Source: Undibacterium sp. CCC3.4 (GTDB lineage: Bacteria; Pseudomonadota; Gammaproteobacteria; Burkholderiales; Burkholderiaceae_D). From it: 64,000 nucleotides of DNA. Below, piece after piece: positions 45,901 to 54,722 of the stretch (position 1 is its first letter; each line of letters opens with the position of its first letter). The DNA is taken from contig NZ_CP133779.1 of NCBI RefSeq assembly GCF_034347425.1, positions 3,658,001 through 3,722,000 on the forward strand, given 5' to 3'. The notes beneath the pieces were generated by a model. The model was not told where the DNA came from and did not search any database. It worked only from the letters and a program-made list of their open reading frames with translations. Position numbers and translations under genes: made by a program.

Positions 45901-48700
45901 CACTGCACAGGGTGCCCAGAGACTCGCTGCTTGCCACATTTTCATACGCATAAAAACCTCCGACCAAGCGTTTGCGATGCGAATTGCTGCGTTTGAGCGT
46001 GCCGGCTACGGTCATGGCGACCCCAGCTTGCGGCCGGCCGGCGGTATCGAGGGCGAGCGCGCTGAATCGCGCTTGTCGCTTCACCGCAATCCAGGCTTCG
46101 GTCTTGATGCCGACCACCACGGCCGCCGGCCACAAGGGCGTGAGCGCGCTGACGGTCTGTATCTCGCCATTGGGATCGGCGTAAGTCATCTCGGTTTGCA
46201 CTTCCTTGGCGCGTGTCAGTGCGGGCAAGGCTTGCAACACGGTTTTGCCGGCACCGTTATTGTCGAGGGTGACGGAAATTTTATCGGCGATGATTTTTTG
46301 CTGCTCTTCTGCCGCATCAAAGACGCTGAAAGAAAAATTCTCATACTCAGGAAAGTGCACATTGCGTTCACGCAGCATTGCCGTGATTTGCACCGGTAAG
46401 CCGGCGGCACCGCCACCATTGAGATAATTCAATTGCACATTCAAGGGCAGGCTCGCAGGTGCAATCAGCGCGCCGGCCGGCGGCACGATGCGGCCTTGCA
46501 GCAATGGCAGACGCAACTCTTCGACCCGGAACGCCCCGGTCATATAGCTGCCGCCGTTGTCAGCACTGCTCGCCCCAGCACTGGCAGGGTCGCGGTCGAG
46601 TACGATCTCATAGCGTCCAAGTTTGGCTTGTGCTCGAATGGCAAAGCTGCTTTCGGCCAGATTTCCGGCACGCCAAGTGAGCGGGAATTGAAATTCCTGG
46701 TTGCTGCCTTGATGAATAATGCGTAAGCGCGTCGGCAATTTGTTTGCTGCAACAAATTCAAAACCACGACTGCTTTCGCTGCGTATCATGTGCTTCATCG
46801 ATACCGTCTCACCAGCCCGCAACAAATTTCTATCGAGCACGGTATGCGCGCGCAGCGTTGCCGCCGGCATTTGCTCGGTCGGCAAATTGAAGCGAAAGGA
46901 TTCTATGCCATTATTCCACGATGACAAGGCAAAGGCGACATCATCGCGGCCCAGCTCGTCGCGTTTGCGCGCACTGACAAAATAGCCGGGAATCTGCACG
47001 CTGTCGGGCTTGCCATCGGCCGCTGCGCAGCCGCCAACCAAGCCGGCTGGCAGCATGGCAATCCCTCGGCTATCAGAGCGCCCTTTCCATAGCAAATTGC
47101 CGCGACAATCGCTTAATTGCACAGCCGCATCAGCAACCGGCTTGGCATTATCCAAGCGCGTCACCCACACCATGCCGGTTTCCCGCGCCAATTTCAGATG
47201 CACGGCCAGATTAGTGACCAGCGCGCTGGTACGGACGAACATCGGTGCCGGTTTTGCCAACAAGGCAGCACCCAAGCTCGGTGAGGCCAATTCCAATACA
47301 TAGAAACCGGGCGCGTCAAATGGAATACCGATGACTTCGAAGGGGCGGCTCGCCTGTGCCGCATACGAAGGTAACTTCAGCGTGCGTGCGCTGCTTTCTT
47401 GCGCCAGCAATCCGAGGCTGCGCGTTTCCACATCGCGCCCTTGCAGGCGCAACGTGCGTTCATGGTAGCGATTGAGCTTACTGATCCAAGCGATGATCGC
47501 GCCATCGTCATCGACTTTAAGTTTGGAAAGCTGACCGGGAGCGATACGCCCGTCGGCGCTACGCATCAATAATTCCGGCTCGACGTTACGCAGTGACAGA
47601 GGCAGACTGGCACCACCGTTGAGTTCAATGATGCCAAACGGGGAAGCGGGAAATTTTGCCAAGGGCGGGTAATCGGCCATCGCTACCGTGAGCGGAAACT
47701 GTGCGGCATTGCTGAGCGGCCGGCCACTCTGGTCCTTGATTCCGGTTGGCAATTCCAAACGCACGCTGGCATTGGCCGGCAGCGGCGTTTTGAAAGTCAG
47801 ACGGCTGACCCAGGCGACACGCTCATTGTCGTAAAAAAACGGTTTGATCTGACGATCACCGGCCCGCAATACGATTTTTTCCGCTATAGCGCGTGGGATC
47901 TCGGTAGAAAACAGCAAATGCAGCGGCAGCACCGGGGTGCAAGCGGCATTCGCGTTTTCACGCTGGCAAGAAAATTTCGCACTGAAAGGGCTGCGCACCT
48001 TGTAGGGGAAGCGCTGGTCTGCTTGGGCAGCTTTGTCCTTGGAGGCCTCACCTTGCCAGACCAGACGGACTGCGACATCGGCCGGAAAGCTTTGTTGGCA
48101 TTGCAGTGTGGCGACGCTGGCAGGCTTGATCTCTTTGGCAAATTCATTGAGCAAGGCCGTGCGCGCCGCGCCGCTCACGAGTTTCACTGGCACCCGCTCG
48201 TGGATGCCGGCGATTTCGCAATAGGCGCGCGCGCGCAAGCTTGCCTCATCGACCGGGGCACTGAAAAACAAGATGAATGCCTGTTCTTCTTCAATCTCGG
48301 CATCGGCATACGGCTCGATACGCTCGACGCGCGCAGCAGCGGCTTGAAAGACGAAGCGGCGTTGGCCCTCGAGCGCATTGCCGGCGCGGGTTTTGAGCGC
48401 GCTCGACAACTGAAAGCTGCACGGCTTGCCACTCTGTGGCGCGCGGCTGAACTCGTAGACCCAGTTGCGCTCATCAAGCCAGCGGCCACTGCCAGTTGCA
48501 CTGCAATTGATGTCGAATGGCGCAGCCGCAGCATTATCGCCAAAGGCAATCATGGGTTCAGAAAACCGAACCTTGACCTGATTGAGCTGCGCCACCGTAC
48601 CCTGTGGCGTAAATTGTTCAACCTGCGCTGCCAGCGCGCTGCCCACTATCGTGAGCGCACTCAACAGCGCGGCCTGTACTGCATTCCAAACCAACTTCAT
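42974..48700 (-). CDS. Bacterial alpha-2-macroglobulin (YfhM-like)
   Basis: A 1908-residue periplasmic protease trap with an N-terminal signal peptide (ALLSALTIVGSALAA), repeated MG beta-sandwich domains, and the thioester motif C1445-L-E-Q in PYTCLEQQASRAIGL. No lipobox Cys follows the signal, unlike the lipoprotein YfhM of E. coli, so it is probably soluble. It is longer than E. coli YfhM (1653). It starts 2 nt after the MFS-acyltransferase stop and is coupled to pbpC. Confidence 0.93.
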   Translation of the reverse strand: MKLVWNAVQAALLSALTIVGSALAAQVEQFTPQGTVAQLNQVKVRFSEPMIAFGDNAAAAPFDINCSATGSGRWLDERNWVYEFSRAPQSGKPCSFQLSSALKTRAGNALEGQRRFVFQAAAARVERIEPYADAEIEEEQAFILFFSAPVDEASLRARAYCEIAGIHERVPVKLVSGAARTALLNEFAKEIKPASVATLQCQQSFPADVAVRLVWQGEASKDKAAQADQRFPYKVRSPFSAKFSCQRENANAACTPVLPLHLLFSTEIPRAIAEKIVLRAGDRQIKPFFYDNERVAWVSRLTFKTPLPANASVRLELPTGIKDQSGRPLSNAAQFPLTVAMADYPPLAKFPASPFGIIELNGGASLPLSLRNVEPELLMRSADGRIAPGQLSKLKVDDDGAIIAWISKLNRYHERTLRLQGRDVETRSLGLLAQESSARTLKLPSYAAQASRPFEVIGIPFDAPGFYVLELASPSLGAALLAKPAPMFVRTSALVTNLAVHLKLARETGMVWVTRLDNAKPVADAAVQLSDCRGNLLWKGRSDSRGIAMLPAGLVGGCAAADGKPDSVQIPGYFVSARKRDELGRDDVAFALSSWNNGIESFRFNLPTEQMPAATLRAHTVLDRNLLRAGETVSMKHMIRSESSRGFEFVAANKLPTRLRIIHQGSNQEFQFPLTWRAGNLAESSFAIRAQAKLGRYEIVLDRDPASAGASSADNGGSYMTGAFRVEELRLPLLQGRIVPPAGALIAPASLPLNVQLNYLNGGGAAGLPVQITAMLRERNVHFPEYENFSFSVFDAAEEQQKIIADKISVTLDNNGAGKTVLQALPALTRAKEVQTEMTYADPNGEIQTVSALTPLWPAAVVVGIKTEAWIAVKRQARFSALALDTAGRPQAGVAMTVAGTLKRSNSHRKRLVGGFYAYENVASSESLGTLCSGKTDQRGLLLCDIALKQSGNIELLASAKDAQGRISTAQASFWASSGDEIWFDGENQDRIDVIPEKKSYQAGETASFQVRMPFRAATALVAVEREGVIDTMVLELTGRDPTVRVPIKASYGPNVFVSVLAVRARLREVPWYSFFKWGWKEPLNWWQEYREYQAPTATVDLAKPAFKFGIAEIRVGTAAHALAVQVKADRATYPIRAKAQVTVSVKLPDGKAAAGAEVAIAAVDEALLELQPNESWDVLAAMMQRRSYGVETATAQMQVIGKRHYGRKAVAAGGGGGTAPTRELLDTLLLWQASVRLDANGQARIEVPLNDALSSFRIVAVATSGAALFGSGSTSIRATQDLQIVSGLPPMVREGDQYSAMFTLRNTSARAMSVTLQARTDSAALTPQQVALAAGASKEVAWQVSAPALSGSQESVALAWRIEAKEQGGSAADALQLDQQLLPAVMLSVRQASLQQIDQTWSLAVRQPEGSLPLRGGIAVSLSPSLSNGSAALKRYFTQYPYTCLEQQASRAIGLRDPVLWQKFSAALPAYLDGDGLAYFYPPNDPAQRQGSDSLSAYLLSVSDESGYSLPSAAKEKMLDGLSAFVDGKITRDFWAPRKDLEVRKLAALEALSRYRPISARQLGSVQVTPALWPTSALLDWLALLQRVPTLPQRDGALKEALQQLRNRLDYQGTRIGWSSESSDYWWWLMSNADVNSNRLVLLALNEPSWRDELPKIFSGALQRQVNGQWLTTTANVWGLLAMEKFSKKFEANKVSGTSRITLRSGIEKASPALNVNWASATPTAGLLAWPPQPGSDDRLQVQHDGAGKPWLSLQSLAAQPLRAPVSAGYRLVKTVTPLTQKIPGRYSRGDTLRVVLAIEAQSDMSAVVVSDPIPAGATVLGSGLGRDSALAERQTRPPEQLWPSFEERSFSAFRSYYQFIPKGKFTMSYTMRLNNAGRFHLPASRVEAMYAPEMFAELPNALLQVE

Positions 48701-48702
48701 CC

Positions 48703-50589
48703 CTACCTCCAGTCACCACGCAATTCTTCCACTTTTTGCTGCAAGATCAGGGGTGTGACCGCTGCGGCGGCAATCGGTTCAGCCACCACTAACTCAAGTT
48801 TGGAAAACAGTCCGCGCCGGAATGCGCGCTGGAAGGGGTTGCCTGTGCCGCGTGACAATAAGCTGCCCCACAAACCACGTAAAGCCATAGGGTAGACCGG
48901 CACGGGCGAACGTTCAAGGATTTTCATGATACCGCCTTTGAACTGATTGATGTCACCAGTCGCAGTGAGCTTGCCTTCAGGGAAAATACACAGCAATTCA
49001 CCTTCATGCAGGGCTTGGGCAATCTCGATATAGGCTTTTTCCATCAGCCATTGATCTTCCTTGGCCGGCGCAATCGGTATCGCTTTGGCGGTGCGGAAAA
49101 TCCACGACAGGAAAGGAATCTTGAAAATGCGATGATCCATGACGAAGCGAATCGGCCGTGGACTCAAAGCCATGATCACGATGGCGTCCATGTAGCTGAC
49201 GTGATTGCAGACTAATATCGCCGCGCCCTCTTCCGGCAGGCGTTCGGTTTGCACGGTCTTGATCCGGTACACGGTGTGAATCAGTAACCAGGCAATGAAG
49301 CGCATTAAAAATTCTGGCACCAGACTGAAAATATACAAGGCGACCAAAGCATTGAGGATGGCCGTGAACATAAAAATCTGCGGAATCGTGTAACCGCGTA
49401 CCAGCAAGGCCGAGGCAGTTAATGAGGCGACTACCATGAAAATAGCATTAAGGATATTCATGCCGGCAATCGTGCGCGACAAATGTTGGGGATCGCAACG
49501 TGTTTGAATTACCGCAAATAAGGGTACGATGTATAAGCCGCCGAACACGCCGAGCAAGAGGATGTCGAATAAAATACGCAGACTACCGGCGGTGCTGATG
49601 AATTGCAGCATATCGACCGTGTGCGTATTCACATAAGCAACGCTGGCGAAGTACAGTTCCAAACCGAATACGGTCAAGCCAATCGCACCGAAGGGCACCA
49701 GACCAATTTCGACCTTGCGACCGGATAATTTTTCACACAGCAAGGAACCGGAACCGATGCCGACGGAAAAGATGGCCAGCAACAAAACAAACACACCGTG
49801 ATCACCATGCAGGTAATTTTTCGCATACAGCGGAAATTGCGCCAGAATGATGGCACCGTAAAACCAAAACCATGAATTGCCTAGCAAAGACAGAAATACT
49901 GGGCGATTTTGTTTACTGAAAGCCAAATTTCGCAGCGTTTCCGACCAAGGATTCCAATTCATCTGCAAATCCGGTGCCGGTGCCGGCGAATACGGAATGC
50001 GCAGACTGGTCAGATAGCCGATGAGCGCAATGCCGATCGCGCCAAAAGCAATCAACTCGGTGCCCCAAGGTTGATGCACGACCAGCAGCGCGCCGAGTAT
50101 TTCACCGAGCAAAATGCCGACGAAGGTCCCCATCTCGATCAAACCATTGCCACCGATGAGCTCATCGCGACTTAAATGTTGCGGCAAATAGGCATACTTG
50201 ACTGGGCCAAACAGGGTGGAATGAATCCCCATGCCAGCCACGGCAGCGATCAAGACCCACAAATTATGCTGCATCCAGCCATAGGCGGCGACCGACATGA
50301 TGATCACTTCGAGCAATTTGACCTTGCGCGCCATCCGGCCTTTTTCATATTTATCGGCTAACTGGCCCGAGCTGGCAGAAAACAGCACAAATGGCAGAAT
50401 GAATAAGCCCGGTATCAATTGATTGAGTAAGCCGACATCGAGCGTGGTCCAATGCAAGGCATCGAAGGTCAATACCGTCAGTAAGGCAGTTTTGAAGACA
50501 TTGTCGTTGAAAGCACCGAGAAATTGGGTCCAAAAAAACGGCGCGAAACGCCGTTGCTTGAGCAGCGTAAACTGGCTGTGTTGGCTCAT
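48703..50589 (-). CDS. MFS transporter-acyltransferase fusion (LplT-Aas-like)
   Basis: A 628-residue fusion. An LplT-like MFS domain (about 1-420, starting RRFAPFFWTQFLGAFNDNVF) is joined to a PlsC-type acyltransferase with the H463-x4-D468 motif in CNHVSYMDAI and FPEGKLTATGD. In E. coli LplT flips lysophospholipids inward and Aas reacylates them. Here flippase and acyltransferase are one chain without the AMP-binding acyl-ACP synthetase half of Aas. Lysophospholipid salvage is the likely role. It precedes the macroglobulin gene by 2 nt. Confidence 0.88.
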   Translation of the reverse strand: MSQHSQFTLLKQRRFAPFFWTQFLGAFNDNVFKTALLTVLTFDALHWTTLDVGLLNQLIPGLFILPFVLFSASSGQLADKYEKGRMARKVKLLEVIIMSVAAYGWMQHNLWVLIAAVAGMGIHSTLFGPVKYAYLPQHLSRDELIGGNGLIEMGTFVGILLGEILGALLVVHQPWGTELIAFGAIGIALIGYLTSLRIPYSPAPAPDLQMNWNPWSETLRNLAFSKQNRPVFLSLLGNSWFWFYGAIILAQFPLYAKNYLHGDHGVFVLLLAIFSVGIGSGSLLCEKLSGRKVEIGLVPFGAIGLTVFGLELYFASVAYVNTHTVDMLQFISTAGSLRILFDILLLGVFGGLYIVPLFAVIQTRCDPQHLSRTIAGMNILNAIFMVVASLTASALLVRGYTIPQIFMFTAILNALVALYIFSLVPEFLMRFIAWLLIHTVYRIKTVQTERLPEEGAAILVCNHVSYMDAIVIMALSPRPIRFVMDHRIFKIPFLSWIFRTAKAIPIAPAKEDQWLMEKAYIEIAQALHEGELLCIFPEGKLTATGDINQFKGGIMKILERSPVPVYPMALRGLWGSLLSRGTGNPFQRAFRRGLFSKLELVVAEPIAAAAVTPLILQQKVEELRGDWR

Positions 50590-50648
50590 GAAAAGACCTG
50601 ATCAAAAAATGTGACGATAAAGATGAAGGCTACGACAACGGCCTCTTG

Positions 50649-51383
50649 TTAAGCGCGAAAAAAATCAATTGCTTGCTGAACTGATAATATTTTACAGCAA
50701 GATTGCTGTGCCAAGTGCAGCGCCAGCTCTAATTGTTCCGGCGTGGTGCCCCAAGGCCCGGGCGTGTTGCTGACTTCATGCGAATACAAGATCAGCCAGC
50801 CGCCGTCACGTGCGGTGTCGGCGATCAGCTGCGCCAGCACAGCCGTATCGGTACTGGCCGCATACAGTGGCTGAGCGCGCAAAGCCGCCAGATCGGCACG
50901 GCCGACATGACGGCCGCCGCCGGTGATGCGGCTATAGCTGAAGCGTCGCGCCGCCGCCAATTTGCTACCGAGATCGTAGGCACCGAAGGGAAACGCAAAG
51001 CCGCCGGTGCGAAGGCCGTGCTGTTGAAAAAAATCTTGATTGGCTTGCCAGTCGCGCGCCAAGGCCGCTACCTCATGTTGCGCGCAATTCGTATGCGAAA
51101 AGGTATGGCAGCCGATTTCATGACCACGTTGCGCCAAGCTATGCAAATCGGCCAAGCTGTGGCATAACTGCCCCTGTTCCGGCTGGTCCGTCAACGATCC
51201 GCAGACATAAAAGCTGGCACGGCCAGCGTAAGCTTCCAACAGCGCCGCGCCAGCTTGGCAGGCACTGGCCGGCACATCATCAAAACACAGGCTGACTACG
51301 CCTGGTCCGCGGTTTAAGGGCAGCCAATTGCAGGCCACGTGGCGCGCCGCTAAACGGCTCAGCCGGGTACGCAGCGGCGTCAT
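50649..51383 (-). CDS. Polysaccharide deacetylase (NodB/CE4 family)
   Basis: A 244-residue NodB-fold enzyme. VSLCFDDVPASA supplies the catalytic/metal Asp pair, GHEIGCHTFSHTNC the H-x3-H metal site, and GGFAFPFGAYDLG the later motif. No obvious signal peptide, so cytoplasmic action or an unusual export route is possible. The start overlaps the stop of the beta-barrel gene by 4 bp. The substrate glycan is unknown. Confidence 0.88.
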   Translation of the reverse strand: MTPLRTRLSRLAARHVACNWLPLNRGPGVVSLCFDDVPASACQAGAALLEAYAGRASFYVCGSLTDQPEQGQLCHSLADLHSLAQRGHEIGCHTFSHTNCAQHEVAALARDWQANQDFFQQHGLRTGGFAFPFGAYDLGSKLAAARRFSYSRITGGGRHVGRADLAALRAQPLYAASTDTAVLAQLIADTARDGGWLILYSHEVSNTPGPWGTTPEQLELALHLAQQSCCKILSVQQAIDFFRA

Positions 51384-52687
51384 GGTCGTAACGCCTCAGG
51401 AGCACTCAAACCCCGTTGATACCGATTGATACCGGCGCGGCCGGCGGCGCCACTCTGGTTTTCAAAGGTATATTCAAAACCGACTTTGACGATGTTCTGG
51501 CTCAGGTTCAAATTTGCCGCATCGCCCGAAGTTTTTTCATGAAAACCATCGAGCAGCAAGCGAAAGCCGCGTTCAAATTGATAGCTGGCACCCAGTCCCA
51601 GTCTTTGCAAATTCTCGCTGAGGGCACCGCTGTTGGCGGCGGTAGCGAGACGTGGAATCAAAGTCTGGGTGCTGTTCTGACGCAAGGCTGACAGATTGAA
51701 TTGGAGCTTTTCTGAAGTTTTCCATAAAGCATCGAAACGCGCGCCCTTGCTCTGCACATACAGAACACTTGGGTCGACGATAGAAAACGGGCGGTCAAAC
51801 AATTGCACATCAAGACGCAATTTCGGCGAGTACAGGTAGGTGCCGCGCCAAATCGCATTAAACAGATGGGTATTGCGTTCGTTTAAGCTTTGGTAAGCGC
51901 GCCGTATCGTACCGAGATGCACACTGCTATTGGTTTTCACGCTGTAACGCCATTCGCCGTCGAGAAACAGCTCGTTTTCGTGATATTGGCGATCGAGATC
52001 GTTGATCTGTTGCGCATTCCTGTCGGGGTAATCGGTGCGCGCCCAGCGATTGCCGGCTTCGATACTCGAACCGGTGCCGGTCAGATAGCGCAGACCCAGT
52101 TGTTCGCCGCTTTCACGAAAATCATAGAGCCGATTAACATTAAGGTCATACGACAAGCTGCTACGATACCATTTCGTCGCCAGCAACCAGTCATCGCTGA
52201 TATGTAGGTTAAGGCTGGCATCGACGTGTTGTTCATGTTCGAGATCTTTGTCAGTCAAACTCCCGTTAAGGTAGGGAAACAAACGTTCCGCAGCACCGAC
52301 ACTGACTCGTCCGCTCAGCAACTTGCTTGCCACCCATTCGAATGCGGCGTCGCCGGCATGCGGTTGGTGATCGAGCTGGCGATACGCGTTGTAATGCCGT
52401 TCACCCAGCGTGGCACTCAGTATCAAGCGGGTTTGATCCGACAACAGCGGGACGATGGCGGCCAGACGCAAATCGGCCGCCGCCACCGTTGCGGCTGGGC
52501 GGGCCAGCGCGTTTTGTGCAGCATCAAGCTGATCCGTATAAAAACGCAGCGGGTTACTATCGCGGCTGAGCGAGGTTTCCAGTTGCAATACCAAGTCAGT
52601 CGTGGCTGCAGCCGGCGCGCTGCACAGCGCCGTCAGTAACCACAGCAACAGTCGCCTTGGTAGCACCTGTTTGATCGTTCCCGCCAT
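51380..52687 (-). CDS. Outer-membrane beta-barrel-like protein
   Basis: A 435-residue protein with signal peptide RRLLLWLLTALCSAPAAA. The mature part has alternating hydrophobic/aromatic strands (for example LILSATLGERHYNAYRQLD, WLLATKWYRSSLSYDLNVNR, LFLDGEWRYSVKTNSSVHLG), typical of beta-barrels. The family was not identified. It lies 3 nt after lolD and overlaps the deacetylase, suggesting a role with a secreted polysaccharide; this is inference. Confidence 0.7.
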   Translation of the reverse strand: MAGTIKQVLPRRLLLWLLTALCSAPAAATTDLVLQLETSLSRDSNPLRFYTDQLDAAQNALARPAATVAAADLRLAAIVPLLSDQTRLILSATLGERHYNAYRQLDHQPHAGDAAFEWVASKLLSGRVSVGAAERLFPYLNGSLTDKDLEHEQHVDASLNLHISDDWLLATKWYRSSLSYDLNVNRLYDFRESGEQLGLRYLTGTGSSIEAGNRWARTDYPDRNAQQINDLDRQYHENELFLDGEWRYSVKTNSSVHLGTIRRAYQSLNERNTHLFNAIWRGTYLYSPKLRLDVQLFDRPFSIVDPSVLYVQSKGARFDALWKTSEKLQFNLSALRQNSTQTLIPRLATAANSGALSENLQRLGLGASYQFERGFRLLLDGFHEKTSGDAANLNLSQNIVKVGFEYTFENQSGAAGRAGINRYQRGLSAPEALRP

Positions 52688-52690
52688 GCC

Positions 52691-53416
52691 TCAGCCCTCC
52701 GCTGTAGCGACAGCGGCTTGCGCCACCAAACCCTGCTCACTGAGCCGGAACACGCGGTCACAGCGCTGAGCCAAAGCGGCATCGTGCGTGACAATGACGA
52801 AGGCAGTACCGAGTGTGGTCGACAATTCCAACATCAATTCAAATACTTGCTGTGCCGTGCCGCCATCGAGATTGCCGGTCGGCTCATCGGCCAAGACGCA
52901 AGCCGGTTCGCTCACCAAGGCCCGCGCCAAAGCGACGCGTTGCCGTTCGCCGCCGGACAATTCGCCCGGCACATGGCTAAGCCTGTGCGCCAAGCCGACG
53001 CGCGTGAGGATGGCGCGCGCGCGCTCCTGCGCTTGCGCACGCGGCATACGGCGTATCAGCAAAGGCATGGCAACATTGTCGAGGGCAGAAAATTCCGCCA
53101 ATAAATGGTGAAACTGATAGACGAAACCGAGATGTTGGTTGCGCATGATGCCGCGGGCGGTCTCATCCATGCCGGCCAATTCTTGCCCGAGCAAGTACAC
53201 TTGGCCGCTGCTGGGCGTATCCAAACCGCCCAACAGATGCAACAGCGTCGACTTGCCGGAACCGGAAGCGCCGATGATGGCGACCCGCTCGCCACGCATC
53301 ACCGCTAAGCGGATGCCTTGCAACACTTGCACGGCATGTTCACCCTCATTGAAACGTTTGCTCAGCTCGGTGCATTGCAACACTGCCACCGCCGGCTTGA
53401 TGGAATCATCATTCAT
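52691..53416 (-). CDS. lolD: Lipoprotein-releasing system ATP-binding protein
   Basis: A 241-residue ABC ATPase powering extraction of lipoproteins from the inner membrane to LolA. Walker [19 protein letters not shown], signature [15 protein letters not shown], Walker [17 protein letters not shown] 53416 gives the usual length and an 8-nt overlap with lolC; the open frame runs 63 nt further upstream. The pair is clearly LolCD. Confidence 0.94.
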   Translation of the reverse strand: MNDDSIKPAVAVLQCTELSKRFNEGEHAVQVLQGIRLAVMRGERVAIIGASGSGKSTLLHLLGGLDTPSSGQVYLLGQELAGMDETARGIMRNQHLGFVYQFHHLLAEFSALDNVAMPLLIRRMPRAQAQERARAILTRVGLAHRLSHVPGELSGGERQRVALARALVSEPACVLADEPTGNLDGGTAQQVFELMLELSTTLGTAFVIVTHDAALAQRCDRVFRLSEQGLVAQAAVATAEG

Positions 53417-54677
53417 AACGCAAAGCCTCCACCGGCTTGACGCGCGCAGCACGCCAGCTCGGGTATATCGTCGCTGCAAAGGCCAGCAACACTGCCATCA
53501 AACTGATTTGCATCACATCGGGCCAGCGCAAATCGGACGGTAAGGCGCTGATGAAATATAAATCTTTCGGCAAGAAATCAACCCCGAACAAGCGTTCGAT
53601 GAAAGGCACGATCACATCGATATTGAGTGATACCAAGACCCCGCCGCCCACTCCGAGCGCCGTGCCGACCAAGCCGACGATACCACCCTGTATCATGAAA
53701 ATTTTCATGATCGATGAGGGTGACGCCCCGAGGGTGCGTAAGATCGCGATATCGGCTTGCTTGTCGGTCACCGTCATCACCAAGGTCGACACCAAATTAA
53801 AGGCAGCGACAGCAACGATTAAGGTCAGAATGATGAACATCATGGTTTTTTCAGTCTTGACGGCGGTAAAGTAATTACGGTTTTGCTGCGACCAATCGCG
53901 AATTAACAAGTCCCCACTGAGCGTGTGCGAGAGTTCGAGCGCCACTTTCGGTGCCTCCAACATATCCTTGATGCGCAAACGCACCCCGGACGGTGCACTG
54001 AGGCGGAAAAATTTCTGTGCATCCTCAATGTGCATGAAGGCCATACCAGAATCAAATTCATAATGACCGGCATCGAACATGCCGACCACCGTGAAGGCCT
54101 TGAAGCGAGGAATCATGCCTGCCGGTGTCATCTGCCCATCCGGCGCGGCCAGCCTGACCTTGTCGCCCAAGCCCACGTGCAGCGCACTCGCCAGTGCCGA
54201 GCCGAGCACGATATTGAATTCACCGGCACGTAAATCAGACCATTTGCCTGCGCTGATCTTGGTCGCCACCTCGGAAACGCGGGACTCTTGCTCCGGCAAT
54301 ACGCCGCGCAGCATCACGCCGCGCATGACATCATCCCCAACAATCATGGCTTGACCATCAACATAGGGGGCACTGGCCAGTACCTCCGGATTTTTTTGGG
54401 TCTCCAGTGCCGTCTTATGCCAATCCGGAATCGCCCCGGTCGCATCGAAGACTTCGATATGCGCGAGCACCGACAACATGCGGTCGCGCACTTCCTTCTG
54501 GAAACCATTCATCACTGACAACACGATAATCAGGGCCGCCACACCAAGCGCAATACCGGCCATGGAGATCATGGAAATGAAAGAAATAAAGCTATTACGA
54601 CCACTGCGCCGACCGGCACGGGTATAGCGCAAGCCGACCAGCCATTCAAAAGAGAGATTTTTCACTGCAAATATCAT
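53409..54677 (-). CDS. lolC: Lipoprotein-releasing system permease LolC/LolE
   Basis: A 422-residue permease. TM1 region [20 protein letters not shown], a large periplasmic MacB-like domain (about 50-270), then three C-terminal FtsX-type helices (about 280-410, starting [20 protein letters not shown]). One permease gene suggests a LolCD-type homodimer system, usual in Burkholderiales. First gene of the minus-strand envelope run, divergent from the PGM-like gene. Confidence 0.93.
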   Translation of the reverse strand: MIFAVKNLSFEWLVGLRYTRAGRRSGRNSFISFISMISMAGIALGVAALIIVLSVMNGFQKEVRDRMLSVLAHIEVFDATGAIPDWHKTALETQKNPEVLASAPYVDGQAMIVGDDVMRGVMLRGVLPEQESRVSEVATKISAGKWSDLRAGEFNIVLGSALASALHVGLGDKVRLAAPDGQMTPAGMIPRFKAFTVVGMFDAGHYEFDSGMAFMHIEDAQKFFRLSAPSGVRLRIKDMLEAPKVALELSHTLSGDLLIRDWSQQNRNYFTAVKTEKTMMFIILTLIVAVAAFNLVSTLVMTVTDKQADIAILRTLGASPSSIMKIFMIQGGIVGLVGTALGVGGGVLVSLNIDVIVPFIERLFGVDFLPKDLYFISALPSDLRWPDVMQISLMAVLLAFAATIYPSWRAARVKPVEALRYE

Positions 54678-54722
54678 TTCATCAAATTAGGGCAGCCAGC
54701 AGTGTGCCATATAATGGCGTCT

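Noticed and set aside
47918..48895. 325-codon plus-strand open frame spanning the start of the macroglobulin gene
   Set aside because: Antisense shadow of two firmly identified genes (macroglobulin and MFS-acyltransferase).
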